Below, piece after piece: positions 44,230 through 52,214 of a DNA stretch of 64,000 bases; the first letter of the stretch is position 1; each line of letters opens with the position of its first letter. This DNA is from UBA7398 sp964632545. GTDB taxonomy: Bacteria; Actinomycetota; Actinomycetes; Nanopelagicales; Nanopelagicaceae. The notes beneath the pieces are model-generated. The model was not told where the DNA came from, did not search any database, and saw only the letters and a program-made list of their open reading frames with translations. The stretch spans positions 67,439 to 131,438 of the forward strand of contig CAZWBQ010000002.1 of assembly GCA_964632545.1 (NCBI GenBank), given 5' to 3'. The translations under genes were made by a program, and so were the position numbers.

Positions 44230-45234
44230 TTAGACTATAAAACCTGTGGGGAATGGATCGCTTGGATCTAGCGTCCAAGTTGCTTCGCCCATAACCCAAG
44301 CACGACCAGTAACTGTTGGGATAATTGCAGGTAATCCCGCAACTGTTACATGTTCTTTTACTCTACCTTCAAATTGCGAACCAATCCAAGATTCATTTAT
44401 TAATACATCATTATCTTTAAATTCACCGCGTGCAACCATTTGTGCCAATCGTGCGCTAGTGCCAGTGCCACAAGGAGAGCGATCAAACCAGCCCGGATGA
44501 ATTGCCATGGCATTTTTCCAATGCAACGAGTTTGTTCCAGGCGCAATGAAATCTATGTGATGACAAATAGCAATATCTGGGTTCTCTGGATGAACTGGGC
44601 GATTTTGCTGGTTAATTGCGTCGGAGATAGCTAAGCCAGCATTAAGAAACTTTTGACTGTTCTCTCTTTTAAATTCAATTCCAATCCGATCAACCGGAAT
44701 GATGGCATAAAAATTTCCACCAAATGCCATGTCATATTTGATTTTTCCATAACCAGGAACATCTACTACTTGATCGAGTTGGTAGGAAAATGATGGGACA
44801 TTTGTAAGCGTAACTTTCTCAGCTTTTCCGTTTTTAACTTGAACGTCAACAATAACTAAACCAGCAGGTGTATCAAGTCGCACCGTAGTAATAGGTTCCA
44901 CCACTGGAACTAAACCTTTTTCAATTAAAACAGTGGCCACTCCGATTGTGCCGTGACCGCACATAGGCAAGCATCCAGAAACTTCAATATAAACAACGCC
45001 CCAATCGGCATCTGATCTAGTAGGTTTTTGGAGAATTGCCCCGCTCATTGCAGAATGTCCGCGCGGTTCGTACATTAACCATTGGCGAATTTCATCCATA
45101 TGCTCCATAAAGTAGAGCCGCTTTTCAAACATGGTAGCGCCAGGAATTTCTTCAATTCCGCTGGTAACTACGCGAGTTGGCATACCTTCAGTGTGAGATT
45201 CAACCGTTGTAACGGTACGCAAACTCTTGCCCAT
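44230..45234 (-). CDS. 4-hydroxyproline 2-epimerase (proline racemase family)
   Basis: A 334-residue cofactor-independent epimerase. Both catalytic cysteines are present: Cys92 in PMCGHGTIG and Cys255 in RSPCGTGTSARL. This excludes the trans-3-hydroxyproline dehydratases, which have threonine or serine at one site. It would convert trans-4-hydroxy-L-proline to cis-4-hydroxy-D-proline. A pure proline racemase cannot be ruled out by sequence alone, but the neighbouring genes encode the rest of the hydroxyproline pathway. It is last in the minus-strand operon and starts two bases after the deaminase gene. Confidence 0.88.
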   Translation of the reverse strand: MGKSLRTVTTVESHTEGMPTRVVTSGIEEIPGATMFEKRLYFMEHMDEIRQWLMYEPRGHSAMSGAILQKPTRSDADWGVVYIEVSGCLPMCGHGTIGVATVLIEKGLVPVVEPITTVRLDTPAGLVIVDVQVKNGKAEKVTLTNVPSFSYQLDQVVDVPGYGKIKYDMAFGGNFYAIIPVDRIGIEFKRENSQKFLNAGLAISDAINQQNRPVHPENPDIAICHHIDFIAPGTNSLHWKNAMAIHPGWFDRSPCGTGTSARLAQMVARGEFKDNDVLINESWIGSQFEGRVKEHVTVAGLPAIIPTVTGRAWVMGEATWTLDPSDPFPTGFIV

Positions 45235-45236
45235 AT

Positions 45237-46145
45237 TTACTTACGGTTTCGGTAAAAAGCCAGCGCTTGTTCAATATCTTTCTTGCATTGCGCTAAGTCT
45301 GCAGCCGGTAACGGCAAACGTGGTAAACGAGTTGGGCCGCCATAACGTCCTACCGCATCCATAGCTAATTTAATTGCGCCGATAAATTCTTTTCGGCTAT
45401 CCCAATTAAAAAGATTATGAACTGCGGCATAAATTGGCCGCGCTTCTTCATATTTCCCGGCAACGCAAAGATTGTAAAGTTCTACTGATTCTTTGGGTAG
45501 CGCATTAGGGAATCCTGCAATCCAACCAACCACGCCACCAGTAGATAGTTCAACAAGCACATCATCGGCACCAACGAGAACTTCAATTCGTGGTGCGTGG
45601 TGATGAATTTGCCATACGCGCCGAACATCACCAGAGAATTCTTTAATCGCTACAACATTTTCACAACTATCAGCAATTTTTGCGACAAGTTGTGGGGTTA
45701 GATCAACTTTAGTATCAAACGGGTTGTTATAAGCAATAATAGGAATACCAACTTTATTTACTTCTTTATAATGCGCAATTACTTCCGCTTCATCTGCACG
45801 GTAAGCATTTGGGGGTAATAGCATCACTGATTTCGCGCCCATTTCAGCCGCTTGTTCGGTCCATTTACGAGATTCGATTGCACCATATGCAGCGACGCCA
45901 GGTATGACTTGGAATCCAGCAGGAGCAGCTGCTATCGCAACTTTAACAATTTGAGTTCGCTCTTCCGCAGATAAGACTTGGTATTCACCTAAAGAACCAT
46001 TTGGAATTACGCCATCTACGCCATTAGCTGCTTGCCACTTAACATGTTCAGCATATTTATCGAAGTCAATTGATAAGTCAGCCCGAAATGGCGTTGCAGT
46101 TGCAGTTAATACGCCGTGCCAAGGTTTCTTATTTGAGTTAGCCAT
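45237..46145 (-). CDS. DapA-family lyase, likely 1-pyrroline-4-hydroxy-2-carboxylate deaminase
   Basis: A 302-residue TIM-barrel protein of the DapA/NAL superfamily. It shows PNGSLGEYQVLSAEER where DapA has GTTGE, and the Schiff-base lysine in VVAIKEFSGDVRR. Divergence from the true dapA in this window, and the position between the D-hydroxyproline dehydrogenase and the epimerase, point to the deaminase that forms 2-oxoglutarate semialdehyde (LhpC in pseudomonads). Other DapA-like lyases remain possible on sequence alone. Confidence 0.85.
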   Translation of the reverse strand: MANSNKKPWHGVLTATATPFRADLSIDFDKYAEHVKWQAANGVDGVIPNGSLGEYQVLSAEERTQIVKVAIAAAPAGFQVIPGVAAYGAIESRKWTEQAAEMGAKSVMLLPPNAYRADEAEVIAHYKEVNKVGIPIIAYNNPFDTKVDLTPQLVAKIADSCENVVAIKEFSGDVRRVWQIHHHAPRIEVLVGADDVLVELSTGGVVGWIAGFPNALPKESVELYNLCVAGKYEEARPIYAAVHNLFNWDSRKEFIGAIKLAMDAVGRYGGPTRLPRLPLPAADLAQCKKDIEQALAFYRNRK

Positions 46146-46154
46146 ATCCGAACC

Positions 46155-47555
46155 TTATTCGCCGTTCGCTAGAAGTTCAATTGAAATCGGGGTAATGATA
46201 GGTCGATTACCAACGGAGATCCGTTCTTTATCTGAAATATCAGATGGCGAGATGCCAATTTCATTTGCTACAAGATCTACAACAGACCTGCCGCAGATTC
46301 GTCCTTGGCACATTCCCATTCCGCATCTCGAAAGTAATTTTGCTGTTCGAGAATCAGTTGCGCCAAGTTCAGTTACAGCAAATTTCAATTTTGAGTATTT
46401 AACTTCTTCGCATCTACAAATAATGGTTTCTTCAGATAACCAATTTTGCCATCCAGATTTAACTGGATAAGAATTGATAAGTGCGCTGGCAAATTTCCGT
46501 TTTCTATTTCTTGCTTTCTTATGATCATTTGAAATTTTAGTTTTAAATCCAGCAAATTCTGCCGCTGCTAGCCCGGCAATTACACCTTCAGCGATTGAAA
46601 GTTCGGAGCCACCGATTCCAGTGATTTCGCCAGCGGCGAAGATTCCTTTAATTGAACTTTGTTGATTCTCATCTACCCAAACGGCTACGCCTTCATCCTT
46701 TGTAACTATTTGTTTAAGGGAGAGCGCGCCTGCAAGTGAAGTATCTGCCGTGAAACCCCAACCGATAGCGGCGAGATCACAATTAACTTTGCGAATTTTT
46801 TTAATATTGAAATTACTATCGATATTAGCGATGCTTACCGCCACTAAAACACCATTAGTGTCGGCATGTGCAGCGACCACGGTTTGCTTAAATTTTGGTT
46901 TAACGCCGAACTTTTTGAATTTACTTAAGTAATGGCTAGCTTCGCCGATTTTGGATAAGTTTGAAATTAGCGTGGGTAGAGATTTAAACCAACGCAGCGG
47001 TGAATTAGCTTCTAATAATTCAATAACATCACAACCAAATTGAGCTAAGCCAGCAGCAACCGGTAATAAGAACGGTCCAGTTCCTGCAACTACAACCTTC
47101 TTGCCAGCAGCTATTCCTTGCCCTTTCAATAGCGATTGCGCGCCACCAGGCGTCATTACGCCGGGAATATCCCAACCCGGAAATGGTAATGATCGATCGT
47201 AAGCCCCAGTAGCAAGTATCAACGTTTTACTTAATACGGTTTTTTCAACACCTGAAGTGATAACTCGTAAAGTGGTTACCCCGTTTTCATGCGTTGCGTT
47301 CCAAATTTGTGCATCGTTCCATATCTCAATCTTTGGATGGCTTTTTACTGAAGAGATTAAGAGCAAACCCGAATCTAAATCTAAATGCAATTCAGATTGA
47401 CCAGACCAGCTTGCTGGCAAATGGCGCCAATATTGACCGCCGAGATTTGCATTGCTATCGATTATTAAAACGCTTGCGCCACTTAACGCTGCATTTAATG
47501 CTGCTGAAAGTCCAGCTGGCCCACCACCGACAACAACAATTTTCATTTGCTCCAT
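46155..47555 (-). CDS. D-hydroxyproline dehydrogenase, FAD/BFD-type large subunit
   Basis: A 466-residue flavoprotein (HcnB/OoxA type). The N-terminal FAD fold (VVVGGGPAGLSAALNAALSG), the segment GQYWRHLP and a second nucleotide-binding fold (VVVAGTGPFLLPVAAGLAQ) are followed by a C-terminal BFD-like iron-sulfur domain with cysteines in TIICRCEE and LLSRCGMGMCQGRICG. With the small ferredoxin-like subunit and the DAO-type subunit it forms a heterotrimeric dehydrogenase. Two starts are possible: ATG at 47555, or ATG at 47546, which overlaps the previous stop as ATGA. Confidence 0.86.
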   Translation of the reverse strand: MEQMKIVVVGGGPAGLSAALNAALSGASVLIIDSNANLGGQYWRHLPASWSGQSELHLDLDSGLLLISSVKSHPKIEIWNDAQIWNATHENGVTTLRVITSGVEKTVLSKTLILATGAYDRSLPFPGWDIPGVMTPGGAQSLLKGQGIAAGKKVVVAGTGPFLLPVAAGLAQFGCDVIELLEANSPLRWFKSLPTLISNLSKIGEASHYLSKFKKFGVKPKFKQTVVAAHADTNGVLVAVSIANIDSNFNIKKIRKVNCDLAAIGWGFTADTSLAGALSLKQIVTKDEGVAVWVDENQQSSIKGIFAAGEITGIGGSELSIAEGVIAGLAAAEFAGFKTKISNDHKKARNRKRKFASALINSYPVKSGWQNWLSEETIICRCEEVKYSKLKFAVTELGATDSRTAKLLSRCGMGMCQGRICGRSVVDLVANEIGISPSDISDKERISVGNRPIITPISIELLANGE

Positions 47556-47839
47556 GCACCACCTACTTGAGTATTAACTTTCATTCCATCTCTAACTTCG
47601 ATTAAACAAGCACGCTGATTTGGTACGCCATCGATTACAACTAAACAATCAAAACAAACTCCGATGCCACAGAACATTCCGCGAGGCTTATTTTCAAAAC
47701 GAGTTACACGCAAAGTTCGTGCTCCAGTTTCCAAGATTGCGGCGCCAACGGATTGTCCAGGAACTGCTGAAATTAATTCGCCATTAAATGTGAAAGTAAT
47801 AGAAGCGCTGGGTTTAGCTAGCAATGTGGCCACCTGCAA
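47543..47839 (-). CDS. D-hydroxyproline dehydrogenase, [2Fe-2S] small subunit
   Basis: A 98-residue plant-ferredoxin-fold protein of the HcnA/LhpF type. The cluster motif Cx4Cx2C...C is seen in MFCGIGVCFDCLVVIDGVPNQRACL (four cysteines, read in part). The start is a TTG at 47839 or a GTG at 47833, both overlapping the end of the DAO-type gene by about 20-26 bases, so translation is coupled. It passes electrons between the two flavin subunits. Confidence 0.85.
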   Translation of the reverse strand: MQVATLLAKPSASITFTFNGELISAVPGQSVGAAILETGARTLRVTRFENKPRGMFCGIGVCFDCLVVIDGVPNQRACLIEVRDGMKVNTQVGGAWSK

Positions 47840-48986
47840 TTGGATCTTGGTTCATAAAACGTTTCGGAGAAAATGGAGTTGGATCCATAAACGGATTCTT
47901 TCCAGTAATTTGCGCAGTAATTAACTCGGCAGTTGCTGGAGCTAACACAATTCCGGCACCTTCATGACCGGCAGCATGCCAAAGCCCTGCAATATTTCCA
48001 TCTTCACCGATCACAGGTAAATGGTCGGGTGCGTAAGGCCTAAAACCACGATAAGCGCGGAGTAATTGCAACTCTTTCAAAATTGGAAATACCGAGATTG
48101 CCTGGCGCGCCAATTGGCGCAGGATTGGAATTTCGAATTCACTTTTAAATCCAACTCGTTCGCGACTTGCGCCGATCAGTATTGTTCCACTTGCCGTCCC
48201 TTCTACAACAGCGCTAGATTGCAATTCAGCAGCGCCGCTTGCAATATTTGCAACATAATCCGCGTCGTAAACTTTGTGAAAAATTAATTCAGGTGCAGGA
48301 ACTGTGACTAATATGAAACCACGACGTGGTGCAATTGGTAGATAAGAGCCAGCTAATTTTGCAATATCGCCAGCCCACGTTCCAGTTGCATTTAAAACTA
48401 TTGGGGATGAATAAGAATTTTTATTTGTAGTTATGCCGGTAACTTCGCCATTATTGGAGTTAATTGCAATTACATTCTCACCTTGAATAAATTTGCCACC
48501 ACGTTTTTTTACGGCACGAATCATCTGCGCTGCGGCTAGCATTGGCTGACATTGAGCATCTTGCGGGTAATAAACTCCGTACTCAATTGTTGGTGAAATA
48601 TGAGGTTCTAATTTCTTTAACTCTGCAGCGTTAACTTCTTGCGCATCAATCCCATTTTCACGTTGCGCTTTAGATAATTTTCTCAAGTTCGCAATACCAG
48701 ATTCGCTCCGCGAGATAACTACGCCGCCTTTCCCATCTAATTCGAAGCCGCCGCCAATATCGTCATTAACTTCAAACCAGGCATTTCGAGAACGAAGTGC
48801 AAGGGTTAATTCTGGACTTGGCTCTTTATCTGAAACTAAAATATTTCCTTCACCAGCACCTGATGTGCCACTTGCAACTGGGCCGCGATCGATAATTAAT
48901 ACCCGCAAACCAGCGTTAGTTAAGGCGAGCGCGCATGATGCGCCAACTACGCCAGCGCCAATCACGATGACATCGGGGGAGTTCAC
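47814..48986 (-). CDS. D-hydroxyproline dehydrogenase, DAO-type FAD subunit
   Basis: A 390-residue D-amino-acid-oxidase-fold flavoprotein (HcnC/LhpB type). The FAD motif VIVIGAGVVGASCALALTNAG is at the N-terminus (read in part) and AGLWHAAGHEGAGIVLAP near the C-terminus. It would oxidise cis-4-hydroxy-D-proline to the pyrroline. It is the first gene of the minus-strand operon, divergent from recA. The start is a GTG with TAGATT six bases upstream, so the mRNA may begin at the start codon itself. Confidence 0.86.
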   Translation of the reverse strand: MNSPDVIVIGAGVVGASCALALTNAGLRVLIIDRGPVASGTSGAGEGNILVSDKEPSPELTLALRSRNAWFEVNDDIGGGFELDGKGGVVISRSESGIANLRKLSKAQRENGIDAQEVNAAELKKLEPHISPTIEYGVYYPQDAQCQPMLAAAQMIRAVKKRGGKFIQGENVIAINSNNGEVTGITTNKNSYSSPIVLNATGTWAGDIAKLAGSYLPIAPRRGFILVTVPAPELIFHKVYDADYVANIASGAAELQSSAVVEGTASGTILIGASRERVGFKSEFEIPILRQLARQAISVFPILKELQLLRAYRGFRPYAPDHLPVIGEDGNIAGLWHAAGHEGAGIVLAPATAELITAQITGKNPFMDPTPFSPKRFMNQDPIAGGHIAS

Positions 48987-48992
48987 GCGTTA

Positions 48993-48998
48993 AATCTA
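48993..48998 (-). promoter_or_regulatory. -10 element, leaderless promoter of the hydroxyproline operon
   Basis: TAGATT on the minus strand, six bases (TAACGC) before the GTG at 48986. It lies in the same 190-base gap as the recA promoters. Confidence 0.5.
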
Positions 48999-49032
48999 CT
49001 CGCGGCGTGTCTAACCGCCTCATCTGGCATTA

Positions 49033-49044
49033 GAACAGATGTTC
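49033..49044. promoter_or_regulatory. LexA (SOS) box of recA
   Basis: GAACAGATGTTC, matching the Gram-positive/actinobacterial SOS consensus GAACnnnnGTTC perfectly. Confidence 0.85.
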
Positions 49045-49047
49045 GGG

Positions 49048-49053
49048 TAACCT
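49048..49053 (+). promoter_or_regulatory. -10 of the LexA-controlled distal recA promoter
   Basis: TAACCT lies four bases after the SOS box, so LexA would block polymerase. The distal, LexA-dependent position mirrors promoter P2 of mycobacterial recA. Confidence 0.45.
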
Positions 49054-49086
49054 ACTCATACCCAACCAGAGCGGTTCCACAGTTCC

Positions 49087-49105
49087 GTTAGGCCTAGCTC
49101 CTAAC
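49087..49105. repeat. Inverted repeat in the recA leader
   Basis: GTTAGG and CCTAAC arms separated by seven bases. It abuts the PafBC-type motif at 49105 and could be a small hairpin or an additional operator; no function is known to me. Confidence 0.4.
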
Positions 49106-49127
49106 CGTCAGTGGTATTCCGTACCTT
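49105..49127 (+). promoter_or_regulatory. PafBC-type RecA-independent damage promoter of recA
   Basis: CCGTCAGTG, exactly eight bases, then TACCTT. This fits the mycobacterial RecA-independent promoter consensus tTGTCRgtg-N8-TAnnnT in all but its first bases. It lies closer to recA than the LexA-linked promoter, as P1 does in mycobacteria. PafB and PafC themselves are not in the window. Confidence 0.6.
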
Positions 49128-49176
49128 CTGGACAAACAACGCTTGAAAAGCGATAAGTGAAAAGGAAGAGGTAATC

Positions 49177-50262
49177 ATGGCTAAAGAAGCCAAAGAGTCA
49201 AACGAACCCACGGGTCGTTCGACAGAGAAACAGAAAGCCCTAGATACAGCACTTGCCCAAATCGAGCGTCAGTTTGGCAAGGGCTCAGTAATGAAGATGA
49301 GCGAGCGATCTACCGCCGCAATTGAAGTTATCTCGACGGGTTCGGTCACCTTAGATATCGCACTCGGCATCGGCGGATTGCCCCGCGGTCGCGTAGTTGA
49401 AATTTACGGACCTGAATCTTCAGGTAAGACAACCCTTGCGCTACATGTAATTGCAAATGCCCAAAGAGCTGGCGGAATTGCAGCATTTATCGATGCAGAA
49501 CATGCATTTGATGCAGAGTATGCAAAGAAACTTGGCGTTGATATTGATGCGCTACTGGTTTCGCAACCAGATACTGGTGAACAAGCTTTAGAAATTATGG
49601 ATATGTTAATTCGTTCCGGCGCACTAGATGTCGTAGTTGTTGACTCGGTTGCTGCACTTGTACCTCGCGCAGAAATTGAAGGCGAGATGGGCGATAGCCA
49701 TATGGGCTTGCAAGCTCGCTTGATGTCGCAAGCACTTCGAAAAATTACTGGCGCGCTACATCAATCAAAGACCACTGCAATTTTCATTAACCAACTCCGT
49801 GAAAAGATCGGTGTTTTCTTTGGCTCTCCAGAAACTACAACTGGTGGCAAAGCCCTTAAATTCTATGCATCAATTCGCTTAGATATCCGTCGTATCGAAA
49901 CTCTCAAAGATGGCCAAGATGCAGTTGGTAACCGTACCCGCGTCAAGGTTGTCAAGAACAAGATGGCGCCACCATTTAAGCAAGCAGAGTTCGACATTCT
50001 TTACGGTCACGGTATTTCTCGCGAAGGTGGGTTACTTGATCAAGGTGCTGAACTTGGCATTGTTAAGAAATCTGGAGCTTGGTATACCTACGAAGGCGAC
50101 CAACTCGGTCAAGGAAAAGAGAACTCCCGTCAATTCCTTATCGATAACCCAGATTTGGCGAATGATATTGAAAGTAAAATTCGCGCCCATTTTGCAGTAA
50201 CTGAATTCGATCCTGCGCTAGTTGCAGCGATTGATGAAGCTGCAGCGGACGTTGACTTCTAA
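49177..50262 (+). CDS. recA: Recombinase RecA
   Basis: A 361-residue recombinase and LexA co-protease. It contains Walker A GPESSGKTTLALH, the DNA-binding loop segments around EGEMGDSHMGLQARLMSQAL (read in part) and FINQLREKIGVFFGSPETTTG. No intein is present. The ribosome site is AAGGAAGAGG. Two damage-related promoters precede it. recX overlaps its end. Confidence 0.98.
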   Translation: MAKEAKESNEPTGRSTEKQKALDTALAQIERQFGKGSVMKMSERSTAAIEVISTGSVTLDIALGIGGLPRGRVVEIYGPESSGKTTLALHVIANAQRAGGIAAFIDAEHAFDAEYAKKLGVDIDALLVSQPDTGEQALEIMDMLIRSGALDVVVVDSVAALVPRAEIEGEMGDSHMGLQARLMSQALRKITGALHQSKTTAIFINQLREKIGVFFGSPETTTGGKALKFYASIRLDIRRIETLKDGQDAVGNRTRVKVVKNKMAPPFKQAEFDILYGHGISREGGLLDQGAELGIVKKSGAWYTYEGDQLGQGKENSRQFLIDNPDLANDIESKIRAHFAVTEFDPALVAAIDEAAADVDF

Positions 50263-50740
50263 AACCGTCGAGAGCGATCCCTACTCTTTAGCGGAAACGA
50301 TTGCGTTAATCGCACTCGGACCCCGTGCAAAGAGTAGGGGCGAACTCTTCGCCCATTTAAAAAAGCGCGGTATTCCGGAAGACATTGCAAATGCCGTACT
50401 TTTTCGATTACAAGAACAAGGTTTAGTAAACGATGAAGAGTTTGCACGCGCCTGGAGTGAATCTAGACAACGCGCTAAAAAACTATCGAAACGGGTAATC
50501 GCATCAGAGTTAAAAGGAAAAGGTGTCTCATCCGATGTTATCGAAATTGTAATTGCCGAGATTGATGAAGTGGGCGAATATGAAAATGCTCTTGAATTTG
50601 CAACTCGGAAATTGCGCTCGGTTTCGCGATTTGAAACTGAGGTTATATATCGGAGAGTCCATAGCGCGCTAATGCGTAAAGGTTATGGCTCATCTCTAAT
50701 CAATCGGGTCCTCCGCGAATTAGATATTTCGCCTCGCTAG
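50252..50740 (+). CDS. recX: RecX regulatory protein
   Basis: About 162 residues, with the three-helix repeats of RecX (SRGELFAHLKKRGIPEDIANAVL, EFARAWSESRQRAKKLSKRVIASELK, VIYRRVHSALMRKGYGSSLINRVL; read in part). RecX limits RecA filament growth. The start is uncertain: a TTG at 50252 inside the last codons of recA is chosen, and another TTG at 50222 is possible. The overlap with recA is normal for the pair. Confidence 0.88.
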   Translation: MTSKTVESDPYSLAETIALIALGPRAKSRGELFAHLKKRGIPEDIANAVLFRLQEQGLVNDEEFARAWSESRQRAKKLSKRVIASELKGKGVSSDVIEIVIAEIDEVGEYENALEFATRKLRSVSRFETEVIYRRVHSALMRKGYGSSLINRVLRELDISPR

Positions 50741-50751
50741 CGCACCACCAA

Positions 50752-50757
50752 TAAGAT
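50752..50757 (+). promoter_or_regulatory. -10 element, leaderless promoter of miaB
   Basis: TAAGAT with seven bases (TGCGGGT) to the ATG at 50765. Confidence 0.5.
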
Positions 50758-50764
50758 TGCGGGT

Positions 50765-52213
50765 ATGTCTGCGCCACGCACCTATGTAATTCAAACTCTG
50801 GGATGCCAGATGAACGTACATGATTCAGAGCGAATTGCGGGCTCCTTGGATGCTGCCGGTTATTTACCTGCTAAAGATGGCATCGATCCAGATTTAGTTG
50901 TATTTAATACCTGCGCAGTTCGCGAAAATGCAGATAACAAACTTTATGGTCAACTGAGTTTCCTAGCGCCTGATAAAAAAGCTCGCCCTGGAATGCAGAT
51001 TGCAGTTGGCGGTTGTTTAGCTCAAAAAGATCAAGGAAACATTATCGAACGAGCACCATATGTAGATGTGGTTTTTGGAACACATAATGTTGGTTCGCTA
51101 CCGATGTTATTAGAACGAGCCCGGGTTGAAGAAGAATCGCAAGTTGAAATTTTAGAAGCGTTGGAACATTTTCCTTCAACATTGCCGGCGCGACGGCACT
51201 CTGCATTCTCGGCCTGGGTTTCAGTTTCAGTTGGTTGTAACAACACTTGTACTTTTTGCATTGTGCCAGCGCTCCGCGGTCGCGAAAAAGATAGGCCAGC
51301 TAGCGATATTTTGAAAGAAGTGCGAACTTTAGTTGATCAAGGGGTTACTGAAATAACGTTATTGGGTCAGAATGTAAATGCGTACGGTGTTGATTTCAAT
51401 GATTCAGCAGCTTTCGCAAAGTTATTGCGGGAGTGCGGCAAAGTTGATGGTCTAGCGCGAGTTCGCTTTATGTCACCACATCCACGAGATTTCACCGATG
51501 ACGTAATTGCAGCGATGGCACAAACGCCAAATGTGATGCCGCATCTTCATATGCCGCTCCAATCTGGCTCTAACTCAATCCTGCAAGCAATGCGCCGTTC
51601 TTATCGAACCGATCGGTATCTTGGCATTATTGAGAAAGTTAGAAAAGCTATCCCTGATTCCACGATAACTACCGACATAATTGTTGGATTTCCGGGAGAG
51701 AGCGAAGCCGATTTCCAAGCAACATTAGATATCTGCACGCAGGCTAGGTTCTTAGCCGCCTATACCTTTCAATATTCAAAACGTCCAGGTACGCCAGCAG
51801 CAACAATGGATGGTCAAGTTCCTGAATCTGTTGTAGCCGAGCGTTACACCAGGTTGCATGAATTTCAGAGTGCAATTTCGTTATCAGTCAACCAGGAATT
51901 AGTTGGAAAGAATGCTGAAGTCTTAGTTTCTGAGTATGAAGGTCGTCGCGATGGCGGTAAAGATCGAATGAGCGGAAGATCTAAAGATTTCCGATTAGTA
52001 CATTTCGATATTGACCCAACCAATTCACCTCGCCCAGGTGATCTGGTAACAGTAGAGATCGGTGATGCAAAGGCATTTTTTGTAACCGCTAACGGCTTAC
52101 CTAAAGAAGTTAAGAGATCACGTGGCGGGGATGCATATCAAGCGCGCGTCGCTGAAGCTAAAAGCAGTGGCGTGATGTTGGGGATTCCTACTTTGCCGAA
52201 GTACAACTTCTAA
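50765..52213 (+). CDS. miaB: tRNA-2-methylthio-N6-dimethylallyladenosine synthase
   Basis: A 482-residue radical-SAM methylthiotransferase. Cluster cysteines lie in TLGCQMNVHDSERIAG, NTCAVRENADNKLYG and VGGCLAQKD; the radical-SAM motif is CNNTCTFCIVPALRG; and a TRAM domain lies at the C-terminus. It methylthiolates i6A37 made by MiaA, encoded next. The QMNVHDSE segment separates it from RimO. Confidence 0.95.
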   Translation: MSAPRTYVIQTLGCQMNVHDSERIAGSLDAAGYLPAKDGIDPDLVVFNTCAVRENADNKLYGQLSFLAPDKKARPGMQIAVGGCLAQKDQGNIIERAPYVDVVFGTHNVGSLPMLLERARVEEESQVEILEALEHFPSTLPARRHSAFSAWVSVSVGCNNTCTFCIVPALRGREKDRPASDILKEVRTLVDQGVTEITLLGQNVNAYGVDFNDSAAFAKLLRECGKVDGLARVRFMSPHPRDFTDDVIAAMAQTPNVMPHLHMPLQSGSNSILQAMRRSYRTDRYLGIIEKVRKAIPDSTITTDIIVGFPGESEADFQATLDICTQARFLAAYTFQYSKRPGTPAATMDGQVPESVVAERYTRLHEFQSAISLSVNQELVGKNAEVLVSEYEGRRDGGKDRMSGRSKDFRLVHFDIDPTNSPRPGDLVTVEIGDAKAFFVTANGLPKEVKRSRGGDAYQARVAEAKSSGVMLGIPTLPKYNF

Positions 52214-52214
52214 T

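Noticed and set aside
42838..48986. Hydroxyproline island as part of a mobile element
   Set aside because: No integrase, transposase, flanking direct repeats or tRNA target site is visible, so only relocation or old acquisition can be proposed.
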